Source: Halobacteriales archaeon YIM A00013
GTDB taxonomy: Archaea; Halobacteriota; Halobacteria; Halobacteriales; Haloarculaceae
DNA length: 64,000 nucleotides
Direction: 5' to 3'
Assembly: GCA_025041195.1 (NCBI GenBank)
Contig: JAKCFM010000001.1
Span: 186,001 to 250,000 of the forward strand
The notes beneath the pieces were generated by a model, which ran no database searches, was not told the DNA's origin, and saw only the letters and a program-made list of their open reading frames with translations. Of the stretch, positions 24,731 to 33,718 are shown in pieces. The translations under genes were made by a program, and so were the position numbers. Position 1 is the first letter of the stretch. Each line of letters opens with the position of its first letter.

Positions 24731-24766
24731 ACGTAGGGTACGTAGGACTCCAGTGTGAGCACACTG
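24731..24766 (+). promoter_or_regulatory. Operator-like repeats before the SDR gene
   Basis: Two direct copies of ACGTAGG (24731-24737 and 24740-24746) are followed by a perfect inverted repeat CAGTGTG-AG-CACACTG (24751-24766) ending one base before the ATG. A TATA-like TTTAATAATTG lies at about 24709-24719. The arrangement suggests regulated expression of the SDR gene; the binding protein is unknown. Confidence 0.45.
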
Positions 24767-24767
24767 T

Positions 24768-25589
24768 ATGGCAAAGACGGTGTTACTGACGGGCTGTTCG
24801 TCCGGTGTTGGGAAAGCGACTGCGAGTGCGTTTTTGGAAGATGGCTGGACCGTGTTCGCGACGGCCAGGGATCCGGCTGATATCGAAGCGCTTGGAGAGG
24901 CCGGCTGTCGGACGCTGGCGCTGGATGTGACGGATGACGACTCGATCGACGCAGCCGTCGAGACGGTGTTCGACGCGGTCGAAACGCTGGACTGTCTCGT
25001 CAACAACGCAGGGTACGGGCAGTTCGGGCCGATTGAAGACGTCCCAGTTGAGGAGGTACAAGCGCAGTTCGACGTGAACGTCTACGGCCCCCACCGGCTG
25101 TTGCGGGCGGTGTTGCCGACGTTGCGCGAGCAAGAGTCAGGCACGATCATCAATGTTTCAAGCGTCGCTGGACGGGTTTCCCCGCCAGGGATGGGTACGT
25201 ACTCGGCCTCGAAGTTCGCCCTGGAGGCGATGAGTGACGCGCTTCGATCGGAGCTTGCGCCGCTTGGCGTGGACGTTGCGCTCGTCGAACCGGGGCCGGT
25301 GGCCACCAACTTCGCGGATCGAGCGGACGACGAGTTGGCACAGCTCGAACGCACTGACGACTACGACACGGTCTACACCTTTTACGAAGACACCTCGCTG
25401 TTCGGTGGCCAGTCACCCGTGGCTGTCTCCCCTGATATGGTCGCAGAAACGATACTTGAGGCCGGCGTCTCGCCGAATCCGAACGCCAGATATCCGGTCG
25501 GTCCGATCGCCTCAACGCTGCTCAAAGCGCGATTTCTCCCCGACAGCGCCCGGGACTGGCTGTTTACGCAGCTGCTGCGGTTGCTGTGA
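24768..25589 (+). CDS. Short-chain dehydrogenase/reductase family protein
   Basis: A 273-residue classical SDR. The cofactor motif TGCSSGVGKAT starts at residue 8, NNAGYGQFG at about 88 is the central strand signature, serine lies in VSSVAGR, and YSASKFA supplies the catalytic tyrosine and lysine. PGPVATNF follows as usual. The C-terminal part is extended in the retinol-dehydrogenase-like style. Cofactor preference: the TARD segment after the second strand suggests NADP(H). Substrate unknown. It is preceded by operator-like repeats and followed by the convergent ArsA-type ATPase gene with six bases between the stops. Confidence 0.9.
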   Translation: MAKTVLLTGCSSGVGKATASAFLEDGWTVFATARDPADIEALGEAGCRTLALDVTDDDSIDAAVETVFDAVETLDCLVNNAGYGQFGPIEDVPVEEVQAQFDVNVYGPHRLLRAVLPTLREQESGTIINVSSVAGRVSPPGMGTYSASKFALEAMSDALRSELAPLGVDVALVEPGPVATNFADRADDELAQLERTDDYDTVYTFYEDTSLFGGQSPVAVSPDMVAETILEAGVSPNPNARYPVGPIASTLLKARFLPDSARDWLFTQLLRLL

Positions 25590-25595
25590 GCCAGT

Positions 25596-26669
25596 TTACG
25601 TGAGACAGGCCGCGACGAGCCGGAGCATCGCCGGCCCGCGCACTTCCGAGCCAAACAGCGGCACCCGCTTGATCGACCGACCACGGAACACGTCTTGCGC
25701 CCGCTGGAGCGCCTCCTGCTGGCTCTCCCAGCGGTGTTTACAGAACTCACAGGACTCAACGTCCGGGGTGACAACCTGGTCGGGATCGATTTCGGTGAGC
25801 TGGTCGGCAGACTCAGTCACCCGGTTGACGATCAGCGTCCCCGTGGCGATTCCGAACTCGTTCAGTCGATCGAGCAGTCGTTCGGACTCCAGAATGCTCA
25901 GCTGTTCGGGCACCATCACCACGCGAAACTCCGTCCGTCCCGGGTCGCGAAGCACGGTGCGGAGGTGTTCGATCCGCTCGCTGAACGTTTCGAGCTGACT
26001 CGTCGTCTCGTCGGTGCCAGCACCGAACGGGCCGGGCATCGAGCCCAGCATACCACGCATTCGCTCGCGGAACGAGAGCAGCCGACCCATCATTGAGTCC
26101 ATGATGTCCGGCAGCTCCAGCAATCGAAGGGTGTGTCCCGTTGGGGCGGTATCAACGATGACGCGATCGAAGCGTGGGTCGTCGAAGTATTCGAGCAACA
26201 GCTGCAACGCGGCGGTTTCGTCGCCGCCAGGCACGGTCCCCCCACTGCTGGCTGCTGGTCCCCCTTCGAATGGGGCGTCAATGCCGTCGAAGCCATCGAA
26301 GCCCAGTCCGTCAGCGTCGAACTCGTCGAACAGGTCGTTCATCTCTGTTACGTCGGCGTTCATCGATGCCGGATCGATTTCGACGCCGTAGAGTGGATGG
26401 GCATCGCTGATCCGCGCGGGCTCGTCCGGCACCGGTAGCTGTAAGATATCAGACAGCGAGTGTGCTGGATCGGTCGACACGATCAGTGTCGGGGTGCCGT
26501 CGTTGGCGCTGGCAAGCGCGGTCGCAGCGGCGCACGTCGTTTTCCCGACGCCACCTTTCCCACCGTAGAGAACGAATTCTGGCGCATCGACGCCGGACGG
26601 CTCGGCGATCTCCGTCGCAACGTCGATAGTTTCGATGGAATCGACCGGTTCAACCTCGATGTCGCTCAT
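25596..26669 (-). CDS. ArsA/Get3-type ATPase
   Basis: A 357-residue P-loop ATPase of the ArsA/Get3 family. GGKGGVGKTT is the deviant Walker A motif, STDPAHSLSD the switch I motif with the catalytic aspartate, and VDTAPTGHTLRLLELP the switch II/A-loop region. A CEFC pair late in the protein could bind zinc across a dimer, as in Get3. In archaea such proteins may target tail-anchored membrane proteins; no arsenic genes are nearby, favouring that role over arsenite export. A glycine/serine-rich insert near residues 140-160 is disordered-looking. The start at ATG 26669 (MSDIEVE) is chosen over an in-frame ATG eight codons earlier. Confidence 0.9.
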   Translation of the reverse strand: MSDIEVEPVDSIETIDVATEIAEPSGVDAPEFVLYGGKGGVGKTTCAAATALASANDGTPTLIVSTDPAHSLSDILQLPVPDEPARISDAHPLYGVEIDPASMNADVTEMNDLFDEFDADGLGFDGFDGIDAPFEGGPAASSGGTVPGGDETAALQLLLEYFDDPRFDRVIVDTAPTGHTLRLLELPDIMDSMMGRLLSFRERMRGMLGSMPGPFGAGTDETTSQLETFSERIEHLRTVLRDPGRTEFRVVMVPEQLSILESERLLDRLNEFGIATGTLIVNRVTESADQLTEIDPDQVVTPDVESCEFCKHRWESQQEALQRAQDVFRGRSIKRVPLFGSEVRGPAMLRLVAACLT

Positions 26670-26790
26670 ACAGGTGGTTTTCCCGCGAGTCATGTGTACC
26701 CGTCGATCTATCGGTCACCAGAGCCGTTTGCTGGCCGAGACGGACTGTGCCACGCCAGGGTACAAGTCGGTTGCACTCCAGAGCAACTGT

Positions 26791-27324
26791 ATGGCAACGA
26801 CCGACGCTGACATTGAGCACGCGGTCGGGACGGCGCTTCGAGAGACAAACACCACCGTAGCAGTGGCAGAATCGGCCACTGGTGGGCTGCTTGGCTCGCT
26901 ACTCACCAACGTTTCCGGTTCGAGCGACTATTTCGATCGGGGGGTTATCACCTACTCCTACGGCGCAAAGCGTAAGCTGCTCGGCATCGCCCGTGAGCAT
27001 CTCGACAGCCACGGGGCTGTCAGCGAACCGGTCGCAAAGCAGATGGCCAGGGCGGTTCGTGACACTGCTGGGACCACCTGGGGCGTCAGCACGACCGGCA
27101 TTGCCGGCCCCGAAGGTGGGTCGAGTGAATCCTCCGTTGGCACCGTCTACATCGGCGTTGCGTACGCTGGCCCGTGGGGGTCGAACCGATCGAACGCAAC
27201 GGTTGAGCGCTACGAGTTCTCGGAGCTAGACTCTCGGATCGAACGCAAAGAGCAGTTCGCCAGACAAGCGCTTGAAGATCTCTACGAGCGGATCGAGGCC
27301 GAGCGCGAGGAAACAAGCGACTGA
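26791..27324 (+). CDS. CinA C-terminal domain protein (nicotinamide-nucleotide amidase family)
   Basis: A 177-residue stand-alone CinA_C domain, which in bacteria (PncC) deamidates nicotinamide mononucleotide. Typical motifs are VAVAESATGGLLGSLLTNV, FDRGVITYSYGAKRKLLG and the STTGIAGPEGGS segment with a glycine-rich turn. There is no N-terminal MoaB-like domain. The acidic tail RIEAEREETSD is haloarchaeal. Start at ATG 26791 (MATTDADIE), where homology starts. It is divergent from the ArsA-type gene with 121 bases between, and the next small zinc protein gene follows after seven bases. Confidence 0.9.
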   Translation: MATTDADIEHAVGTALRETNTTVAVAESATGGLLGSLLTNVSGSSDYFDRGVITYSYGAKRKLLGIAREHLDSHGAVSEPVAKQMARAVRDTAGTTWGVSTTGIAGPEGGSSESSVGTVYIGVAYAGPWGSNRSNATVERYEFSELDSRIERKEQFARQALEDLYERIEAEREETSD

Positions 27325-27331
27325 GGTACAG

Positions 27332-27523
27332 ATGACTGTCGATCCAGAGCAATCGTGTGCGTTCTGTGGGGCGCGCGTGATCGACCACGATCCGATCAGC
27401 GTTCGTTCTCATCCGCCAGCGACCGACGAGCCGGCGTTCTACTGCAACTACGCCTGTCTGTCGGCACGGATCGAGAAGGAGGGACTCCATCTCGGCGATG
27501 CGTGTGCGTGGAAACCCGAATAA
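27332..27523 (+). CDS. Small zinc-finger protein (63 aa)
   Basis: A 63-residue protein with two cysteine pairs: CAFCG at residues 9-13 and YCNYAC near 37-42, fitting a treble-clef or TRASH-like zinc finger, plus one further cysteine near the end. Such small zinc proteins are widespread in haloarchaea; no individual function is known. It begins seven bases after the CinA-domain gene and is probably cotranscribed with it. Its stop codon TAA is the start of a 12-base repeat described separately. Confidence 0.72.
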   Translation: MTVDPEQSCAFCGARVIDHDPISVRSHPPATDEPAFYCNYACLSARIEKEGLHLGDACAWKPE

Positions 27524-27555
27524 TGGAAACAAATCAAGGAGAGTAATGGAAACAA
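27521..27555 (+). repeat. Two direct copies of TAATGGAAACAA
   Basis: TAATGGAAACAA occurs at 27521-27532, where the TAA is the stop of the small zinc protein, and again at 27544-27555, 23 bases apart, just before the next small membrane protein gene. It may be a small duplication or a two-site binding element. Confidence 0.45.
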
Positions 27556-27583
27556 TTTATGTGTAAAGTGGGTAGCCTAAGAT

Positions 27584-27835
27584 ATGAAACCCAGCGATAT
27601 TTATCATGTATTAAATACGATAATGAGCGCTCTGTTGGTTATCATTGCCTTGAATGAATCGAATGGACTGTTATTCGCATTGATTTTTGGCGGTGCAGTG
27701 GTGACCACCGTCGGTTCACTTTATCTTTTGTTTAACGATTCTGGAAATGAAATATATATTACGCCGATAAAACTCCGTATACAGGCCGTTGGGGTGCTGC
27801 TTCTCGCCTGTGGCGTCGGACTCACGTTCCTGTGA
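27584..27835 (+). CDS. Small membrane protein (83 aa), function unknown
   Basis: An 83-residue protein consisting mainly of three hydrophobic helices (about residues 10-25, 28-48 and 65-83) separated by short loops with a DSGNE turn. It has no conserved catalytic residues that I can see and no homologous family that I recognise. The base composition is lower in G+C than its neighbours. It stands between the small zinc protein gene and the YdjM-like gene on the same strand, with 60- and 53-base gaps. The duplicated 12-base element lies upstream. Confidence 0.55.
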   Translation: MKPSDIYHVLNTIMSALLVIIALNESNGLLFALIFGGAVVTTVGSLYLLFNDSGNEIYITPIKLRIQAVGVLLLACGVGLTFL

Positions 27836-27888
27836 CGGACGCGTCGAACGGCAAACGCTAACTGCAGTGACCCGGAACCAATCTGACA

Positions 27889-28353
27889 ATGAATAAGGAT
27901 GGGCACGTACTCAACGGGTTGTTGTTCGGCATTGGCGTTGGCTTCTTGCTGGACCCATCAGGAAAGGAGACGACGATCATCTCGATCATCGAGGTGACGA
28001 TCCCCGTGACGCTTGGCGCGCTGGTTCCCGACATCGACACGGAGTTCGGCCGTCACCGAAAGACGCTGCACAATCTCCCAGTGTTAGGGCTGTTCATTGC
28101 GTTTCCATACGTGTTCGGGAATCTCCACTACGTCTGGCTTGGGGTGTTGACACATTACATTCTCGACATCGTTGGTAGCAAGCGTGGCATTGCGCTGTTT
28201 TATCCCTACACGCAGGAGTATGGCTTTCCGACCGGCGTCGCGACGAAAAACAGCTACACGAACGTAGTCACGCTGGCGATAACAGCCGGCGAGCTTGTCG
28301 TCGTGTTCGCGGTGGTGCAGGCACTCGCTCGCTACGGACTGCCGGTCGCCTAA
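27889..28353 (+). CDS. YdjM-family (metal-dependent hydrolase-like) membrane protein
   Basis: A 154-residue membrane protein matching the YdjM/DUF457 group. The family pattern appears: an early GHVLNGL histidine motif, LVPDIDTEFGRHRKTLHN with acidic and histidine residues near residue 50, and the THYILD motif near residue 90. These residues could bind a metal at the membrane. About four hydrophobic helices are seen. The name hydrolase is a database habit; activity is not established. It overlaps the PHP gene on the other strand by four bases. Confidence 0.85.
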   Translation: MNKDGHVLNGLLFGIGVGFLLDPSGKETTIISIIEVTIPVTLGALVPDIDTEFGRHRKTLHNLPVLGLFIAFPYVFGNLHYVWLGVLTHYILDIVGSKRGIALFYPYTQEYGFPTGVATKNSYTNVVTLAITAGELVVVFAVVQALARYGLPVA

Positions 28354-29117
28354 ACGACGCGAACGTCCTCGAAGCGACCCTCGTAGGCGATGTGACCCGG
28401 ATGCGTCGGTTCGGTTCCAGAAAGGAGCTTGCGGTCGATCTTCCCCCAGCTGTTCTCATAGCCCAGATGTGCAAATTCCGCCAGACAGCGAAGATCGTGC
28501 TCAACACCGGAGCGATGGAGCACGCGCCGGTCGGCGAAACTTTTGAGCGCGCGAACGAGATCATCGGTCGTCTCGATCGGTTGCTCGAACGCCGTCCAGG
28601 CCTCGCCGATCGTCCCTGGAAGATGTGCATACGATGAGGTAAATCCGGGGAGGCCGGTCTCGCGGGCGATCGCCTGGGCGCGCTCGTTGTGCATCGATCG
28701 GTGTTTCGGATTGTACGTCTCGACGGCATGCACTGGATAGCGTCTGATGTCGGCGATCTCCAGTCCAACCGTCAGAAACTCCGGATGGGGTGCGAGAATC
28801 GCTGCGTTCTGGCGCTTGCACTCCTCGATCGCTCCCGAGAGCGTGATGAAATCCGGAACCGGTTCGTCAAGCCCGACCGCGAGCACGTGCTTGCGGTCGT
28901 GCCAGGTGCCGGTGAACAGCTCGCGAGCGGGGAACACCGTGAACTCGTCGTCCGAGTACGCCCGCGCACGCTGCGTGATGGTATCGAGCCGCACAAAATG
29001 GGGCGCATAGACGAGCCCGTCCAGCCCGCGCGCTTTCGCTCGCTCGACGACTGCGTCGGTGAGAATCTTCACGTGCATGTCGATGCGAGTCTCAGTCGCG
29101 TCCCCGGCTGTCGTCAC
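28350..29117 (-). CDS. PHP-domain (metal-dependent phosphoesterase-like) protein
   Basis: A 255-residue PHP-domain protein, in the group related to histidinol phosphatase and to the PHP exonuclease of polymerases. RIDMHVKIL is motif I, with D-x-H replaced at the second site of the usual D-x-H-x-H by lysine; LVYAPHF is motif II; APHPEF and SYAHLPG give further histidines. I prefer the GTG at 29117 because the ATG inside RIDMH would remove the motif I aspartate. Substrate unknown. Downstream of the spt5 gene on the same strand after 64 bases, converging on the YdjM-like gene. Confidence 0.8.
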   Translation of the reverse strand: MTTAGDATETRIDMHVKILTDAVVERAKARGLDGLVYAPHFVRLDTITQRARAYSDDEFTVFPARELFTGTWHDRKHVLAVGLDEPVPDFITLSGAIEECKRQNAAILAPHPEFLTVGLEIADIRRYPVHAVETYNPKHRSMHNERAQAIARETGLPGFTSSYAHLPGTIGEAWTAFEQPIETTDDLVRALKSFADRRVLHRSGVEHDLRCLAEFAHLGYENSWGKIDRKLLSGTEPTHPGHIAYEGRFEDVRVV

Positions 29118-29181
29118 AGCTGACGGTACTCGGAGTCGATAGAAAACGATGACGCTTGGCGCTCAGCCCGTTTGGTAGCAG

Positions 29182-29619
29182 CTATCGGTCTTCGCTGTCG
29201 AGGACGCGGATCTGATCGCCACGCACCGTCACTGGGATCGGCACTGTCGCCTCGTACAGTTCGACTGTCACCTGGTCTTTGCCCTCGTCGATTCGCTGGA
29301 CCTGTGCCTTCTCGCCTTTGAACGGCCCGGCGATCAGCTCGACGATGTCACCCTCTGCAATGCCCTCAACGTCAGGCTTTGGCGAGAGAAAATGCTCAAC
29401 CTCGGCAATCGACGACTCGCCCTGAACGAGTCCGCGAGCGTGTGGAATCTCATCGAGAATCCGCTCGAAAACGCTCGCATCGTCGGCCTCGACCATCACG
29501 TAGCTCGTGAGTGAATCCGGTGCGAGCGCTGCGTGCACGGACTCTTCTTCGCGATTAATGATCATGTCGGCGACGGTTCGCTCCTGGCTTGCAGTGGTCT
29601 TGACGGCGTAGACCGACAT
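29182..29619 (-). CDS. spt5: Transcription elongation factor Spt5 (archaeal NusG)
   Basis: A 145-residue archaeal Spt5, binding the RNA polymerase clamp as a processivity factor, and possibly coupling to ribosomes. The NGN domain occupies residues 1-85 (MSVYAVKTTASQERTVADM is the standard start), and a single KOW domain about 90-140 (EGDIVELIAGPFKGEKAQV). Its ATG shares a base with the stop of secE (TGATG), so the pair is translationally coupled. The order ftsZ1-secE-spt5 is conserved in haloarchaea. Confidence 0.96.
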   Translation of the reverse strand: MSVYAVKTTASQERTVADMIINREEESVHAALAPDSLTSYVMVEADDASVFERILDEIPHARGLVQGESSIAEVEHFLSPKPDVEGIAEGDIVELIAGPFKGEKAQVQRIDEGKDQVTVELYEATVPIPVTVRGDQIRVLDSEDR

Positions 29620-29792
29620 CAGACGCCACCCACGAAGAAGCCCATGACGGTGAAGATGAGAAAGCCGAGCAGTCCAACCAGCACAATGCCCGCACCAGCG
29701 ACGAGCGACACCTGGCCAAACTCCTGCTGAGAGGGAGTGCTCGCCAGTTTGAGCACCCGAATGTACGAGCTGAGTTCTGTCGGGATATCCAT
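29619..29792 (-). CDS. secE: Protein translocase subunit SecE (Sec61 gamma)
   Basis: A 57-residue single-pass membrane subunit that clamps the SecY channel. It begins MDIPTELSSYIRVLKLASTP, has the amphipathic region with PSQQEF, then one transmembrane helix (LVAGAGIVLVGLLGFLIFTVMG). I start at ATG 29792; the longer open frame carries a shadow sequence. The stop codon overlaps the spt5 ATG by one base. Confidence 0.96.
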   Translation of the reverse strand: MDIPTELSSYIRVLKLASTPSQQEFGQVSLVAGAGIVLVGLLGFLIFTVMGFFVGGV

Positions 29793-29885
29793 AGCGCCTC
29801 TTGACGTGGCGTGTTTTTCACTCTTTCTTTCGAGCAGTCGCCCACCGACCGATCTCCCGCACGACGCGCCCAACAACGGACGGGA

Positions 29886-31061
29886 TTAGTCGATAAAATC
29901 GATCGATTCAGCGGTGGATGACCGCGTTCGAGCCTCCTTGTCGGCTTCGCTCCGACCGTAGATCTGTGGGGATTCGACGCCGGTGACGACGACCATCGTC
30001 TCCATCCGGTTTTCGAACGTCGGATCGACCGACGCCCCCCAGATGATTCGTGCGTCCTGATCGATCCGCTCGTAGATCTCCTCAACGACGCCTTCTGCCT
30101 CTTCGATCGACATTCCGGGCCCACCAACGACGTTGATGAGCGCGCTGTTAGCGTTGGAAAACTCAACATCGAGCAACGGCGATCGCAGTGCCGACCGGAT
30201 CGAATCCCGGGCTTTATTGTCCGATTCGGAATCGCCGAGGCCGATCATCGCCACGCCGCCGTTCTCCATGATCGCCTTGACATCAGCAAAGTCCACGTTC
30301 ACCAGTCCGGGCTTTGTGATCAGCTCGGTCATTCCCTTCACCGAGCGCATCAACACGCGATCACAGATTTTGAACGCGTCCTGGAGCGGGAGATTCGGCG
30401 CATAATCCAACAACCGATCGTTGGGAATCACGATGACCGTGTCGGCGACCGAGCGGAGCCGTTCCAGCCCAGCATCGGCGTTCGACCGGCGCCGTTTCCC
30501 TTCTGCGGTGAACGGAATCGTGACAACTGCGATCGTGAGCGCACCCGCTTCCTGGGCCGCTTCGGCGACAACCGGCGCAGAACCGGTGCCGGTGCCACCA
30601 CCGAGGCCGGCCGTGATAAACACCATATCGGAGCTCCCGATCGCGGCGTCGATGTCGTCTCGGTTTTCGAGTGCTGCTTGCTCACCAATCTGTGGGACCG
30701 AACCAGCACCGCGTCCGCCCGTCTGTTTGCGACCAATGAGAATCTTCGAATCCGCAGTGACCTGCTTTGCGAGATGCTGAGCGTCCGTGTTGGTGGCAAT
30801 CAGCTCCGCGCCGTGGATCCCTTCCTGGGCCATTCGCGTCACTGTGTTCCCGCCCGCTCCACCACACCCAAACACTGCGATGTTCGTTTCGAGCTCTTTG
30901 ACGATATCTGCGAGCTCGTCATCGGTCATCGTGCCGGACGTCGAAACCGTGGCATCCTCGGCCGTCGTGGTTCCATTGGCCTGGGGGTGCTCGACGCCCC
31001 CGCCGCCGCCGTCAGGGTCGCCCTCGGCCTCGTTGATCGCGTCCTCGATGATCGAGTCCAT
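29886..31061 (-). CDS. ftsZ1: Cell division protein FtsZ1
   Basis: A 391-residue tubulin homologue, which assembles the division ring at midcell with FtsZ2 and SepF in haloarchaea. [10 protein letters not shown] and the tubulin signature [10 protein letters not shown] bind GTP; the T7 loop NVDFADVK holds the catalytic aspartate. The first 60 residues are a disordered acidic/glycine-rich extension (a run of five glycines near residue 19) usual for haloarchaeal FtsZ1. The setting next to secE-spt5 identifies FtsZ1. Start at ATG 31061 ([14 protein letters not shown]), conserved among relatives. Upstream dtdA is in the same direction. Confidence 0.96.
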   Translation of the reverse strand: MDSIIEDAINEAEGDPDGGGGGVEHPQANGTTTAEDATVSTSGTMTDDELADIVKELETNIAVFGCGGAGGNTVTRMAQEGIHGAELIATNTDAQHLAKQVTADSKILIGRKQTGGRGAGSVPQIGEQAALENRDDIDAAIGSSDMVFITAGLGGGTGTGSAPVVAEAAQEAGALTIAVVTIPFTAEGKRRRSNADAGLERLRSVADTVIVIPNDRLLDYAPNLPLQDAFKICDRVLMRSVKGMTELITKPGLVNVDFADVKAIMENGGVAMIGLGDSESDNKARDSIRSALRSPLLDVEFSNANSALINVVGGPGMSIEEAEGVVEEIYERIDQDARIIWGASVDPTFENRMETMVVVTGVESPQIYGRSEADKEARTRSSTAESIDFID

Positions 31062-31092
31062 GCGTGCGTTGGATTTCAGCAACGCTGGATAA

Positions 31093-32427
31093 CTATCTTT
31101 CGCCACTGGTATGACGTGTGTCAGACAAACATACTGAGGAAAACATATGCGTCTGTCGTTCGCGAACGTCGTCCGGGTTGATAGTTTCACCATCGAGGTC
31201 GATGGCGTGACCGTTCGCGAGGCGACCAAACGCCGGTCCATCGGGAACGCCCAGTTCACGGGCGCGTTCCGGGAGGAACGCAGTACGGTGGACGATCAGT
31301 CGATCGTCGTCGCGTTCGACGGCGTCGTATTTACGTTGTAAGAGTTTGGTAACCAGATCCATAAGATCGTTTCGGTCGACCGCCTCGTCGGTCACGACGA
31401 GTTTGCCCGCCGTCGCCCCATTGTCCGTGGTTGTTAACGCCACCGAATGCGCCGCAAGCTCCGTTCGGAGCTGTTCGCGGTCGATGCCGTTCAGTTCGGC
31501 CAGTAGCTGTTCGGGGATCTCAAATTCGGTGAGCGATGATGGATTAGAAACGGCTGCTGCTCGCTGGCCGAGCCGGAGTCCGTTGTCGATGGCACAGACC
31601 GTCGATTCGAGCCGTTCGACGAGAGAACGTTCGACGCCGTCGGTTTCTCTGAGCCAAGTTTCGCTCACCACGCGATAGCCCAGCGACTCGATCACAGATT
31701 GGAGCGCCGGCTCGTCGTCGAGCACGGCACACGAGGCGTTCGACTGAACGAACAGCTCGTCGATCACGTCGACGTTCGAGTGGGGGTCGCCCATCGCTGC
31801 AAGCGCCCAGTCGACCGCGATGTGTCCGACGGCCCAGTCAGTTTCACGGACGATTCGTTCGAATCGTGGCACGTAGTGGCCGCCGCCGAATCCGACAATG
31901 GCGCGATCGGTGTCCGGCTCGACGCCGCGGAGGTCGAGAATTGCGCTGGCGACCGCGCGAGCGCCTGCTGGGTCATCCCATTGGTCGGGCCCGCTACCGA
32001 GCTCGACGAAGATGGCGGGCGTTGAAAGCTCGGACGGCCCGTGGTGGGTGCCTTCGAGTCCCGTGTCGTACGGTGCTGGTGCGTGCCGGTCCAGCGCCCC
32101 GAGCGCGGCAGCGATCGCGTTTGGACTTGTGCGTGCGAGCGAACCGTCTGTCCCGCCGTACTCGGCCGGCCCGAGATTTCCCGTGGGATGGACGCTCAAC
32201 AGCGGCCCAGTCTCTCCACGGTGGCGAGAGGCGAACACGAGCAGATCGCAGTCCGGAAACTCGCTGTCTACGCCATCGAGCTCGATATGCAACGAATCGA
32301 ACTCGCGCATCACTGCGCCGTCAGTTCGGACGCCGCCATCGATCGGCTCGAACGCCGCGAGCGACCGGAGAGCGTCGCCAATCAGAACGCTCGCGGGATC
32401 CGCTTTGCTGATGACGATTCCTATCAC
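31093..32427 (-). CDS. dtdA: D-aminoacyl-tRNA deacylase (archaeal DtdA/GEK1 type)
   Basis: A 444-residue zinc-dependent enzyme that removes D-amino acids wrongly attached to tRNA. Family marks: [13 protein letters not shown] at the start, [21 protein letters not shown] with the conserved His and Arg around residues 65-80, [17 protein letters not shown], and [12 protein letters not shown] near 185. I use the GTG at 32427, where similarity begins, rather than an upstream ATG. The C-terminal 18 residues after the usual domain look like a read-through extension. The gene is divergent from the cation exchanger with a perfect palindrome between them. Confidence 0.92.
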   Translation of the reverse strand: MIGIVISKADPASVLIGDALRSLAAFEPIDGGVRTDGAVMREFDSLHIELDGVDSEFPDCDLLVFASRHRGETGPLLSVHPTGNLGPAEYGGTDGSLARTSPNAIAAALGALDRHAPAPYDTGLEGTHHGPSELSTPAIFVELGSGPDQWDDPAGARAVASAILDLRGVEPDTDRAIVGFGGGHYVPRFERIVRETDWAVGHIAVDWALAAMGDPHSNVDVIDELFVQSNASCAVLDDEPALQSVIESLGYRVVSETWLRETDGVERSLVERLESTVCAIDNGLRLGQRAAAVSNPSSLTEFEIPEQLLAELNGIDREQLRTELAAHSVALTTTDNGATAGKLVVTDEAVDRNDLMDLVTKLLQRKYDAVERDDDRLIVHRTAFLPERARELGVPDGPAFGRLANGHAIDLDGETINPDDVRERQTHMFSSVCLSDTRHTSGER

Positions 32428-32478
32428 ATCGGCCCTCGGCGAGCGGACGGCTAAAACGCTCCGGCTCACCAAAAGTTG

Positions 32479-32492
32479 ACCGACCGGTCGGT
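32479..32492. promoter_or_regulatory. Perfect 14-base palindrome ACCGACCGGTCGGT
   Basis: The palindrome lies between divergent dtdA and the cation exchanger gene, 41 bases before the exchanger ATG, and its last T leads into TAAATAG (TATA-like). This resembles operators of TetR-type repressors, which often have the form ACCGnnnnCGGT. No TetR gene is in the window, so the regulator would be elsewhere. Confidence 0.5.
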
Positions 32493-32532
32493 AAATAGCA
32501 CGGCTTAACTGGAACAGGACGATAGCCGAGAT

Positions 32533-33693
32533 ATGGTTGTCTCAAGCGCGATCGCGTCGGTCGCGCTGGTGAGTTCGACGACAGCGGTTCGGGCTGTCCT
32601 GCTCGCTGGTGCATTCGTGCTGTTGTTGTTCGGCGCAGAGTTGTTCACGAACGGGGTGGAGTGGTTAGGCTACCGCCTCGGATTGGGATCGAGCGCGACA
32701 GGATCGATACTCGCAGCGGTTGGCACGGCGCTTCCAGAGACGATGATTCCGGTGATAGCGATCGTGAGCGCGCATCTCGCGCACGATACGTCCGGCCGCG
32801 CAGAAAGCATCGGTGTTGGTGCGATTTTGGGCGCGCCGTTTTTGCTCGCGACGATCGCCACGTTTCTGATCGGCGTGAGCGTCTGGTGGTTTCGGGACCG
32901 GCGCGACCACGGCGATCGGTTTGTCATCAATCGGGCGGCCACCAGCCGTGATCTTCGATTTTTCCTGTTGGGCTACGGGCTGGCCGTTCTCGCCGCGTTC
33001 GTTCATGTGCCGCTGATGGCAGACGCGATCGCCGTTGTGCTGGTGGGACTGTACGGGGTGTATCTCTACCGCTCGCTTGCTGCCGATGAGTTCGTTGAGG
33101 AGGAGTCCGATCTCGACGAGCTCCTCGTTGGCAGGCTCATCGACGCTCGGAGTGAGACCGACTCGAATCATGGGGCCGATCCAGGCCTGGGAATCGTCGC
33201 GCTCCAGACGGCGATCGCACTGGCGTTCATCATCGGGGGCGCGGATCTGTTCGTCTCCGAAATCGAGTTTTTCTCAACGCAGGTGTTACACATTCCTGGC
33301 GCCGTTCTTTCACTGCTGTTGGCACCGCTTGCCACCGAACTGCCCGAGAAGTTCAACAGCATTCTCTGGATATCACAGGATAAAGACACGCTTGCACTGG
33401 GGAACATCACCGGCGCGATGGCGTTCCAGGGGACGCTCCCGGTGACCCTCGGTATCCTCTTTACGCCCTGGGATCTGTCGATCCGCTGGGGGACGACGGG
33501 CTTTCTGAACGCCACGTCGGCAGTGCTTGCGATCGTGAGCGGGCTCGTGCTCTATCTCCGGGTTCGAAAGCTCTCTGGAGCGCGAATGCGCCCGGCGCCG
33601 TTTCTGATCGGTGGGGGATTCTATCTCCTGTTTATCGCCATCACGCTGTATCACGTTCTCGTGCTTGGAGTCGCGACCGTACCAGGCCACTGA
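32533..33693 (+). CDS. Sodium/calcium exchanger family (CaCA) membrane protein
   Basis: A 386-residue membrane protein with about ten transmembrane helices in two homologous halves. The alpha repeats are visible: [20 protein letters not shown] near residue 57 and [17 protein letters not shown] near residue 260, each with the essential glutamate after a proline turn. A soluble acidic loop near residues 180-215 separates the halves. Ion specificity (Ca, Na, K or H) cannot be told from sequence. A TATA-like element lies in the palindromic region upstream. aroE starts 25 bases after the stop. Confidence 0.9.
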   Translation: MVVSSAIASVALVSSTTAVRAVLLAGAFVLLLFGAELFTNGVEWLGYRLGLGSSATGSILAAVGTALPETMIPVIAIVSAHLAHDTSGRAESIGVGAILGAPFLLATIATFLIGVSVWWFRDRRDHGDRFVINRAATSRDLRFFLLGYGLAVLAAFVHVPLMADAIAVVLVGLYGVYLYRSLAADEFVEEESDLDELLVGRLIDARSETDSNHGADPGLGIVALQTAIALAFIIGGADLFVSEIEFFSTQVLHIPGAVLSLLLAPLATELPEKFNSILWISQDKDTLALGNITGAMAFQGTLPVTLGILFTPWDLSIRWGTTGFLNATSAVLAIVSGLVLYLRVRKLSGARMRPAPFLIGGGFYLLFIAITLYHVLVLGVATVPGH

Positions 33694-33718
33694 TACTGAC
33701 TGCTTCACAAACCGTACC

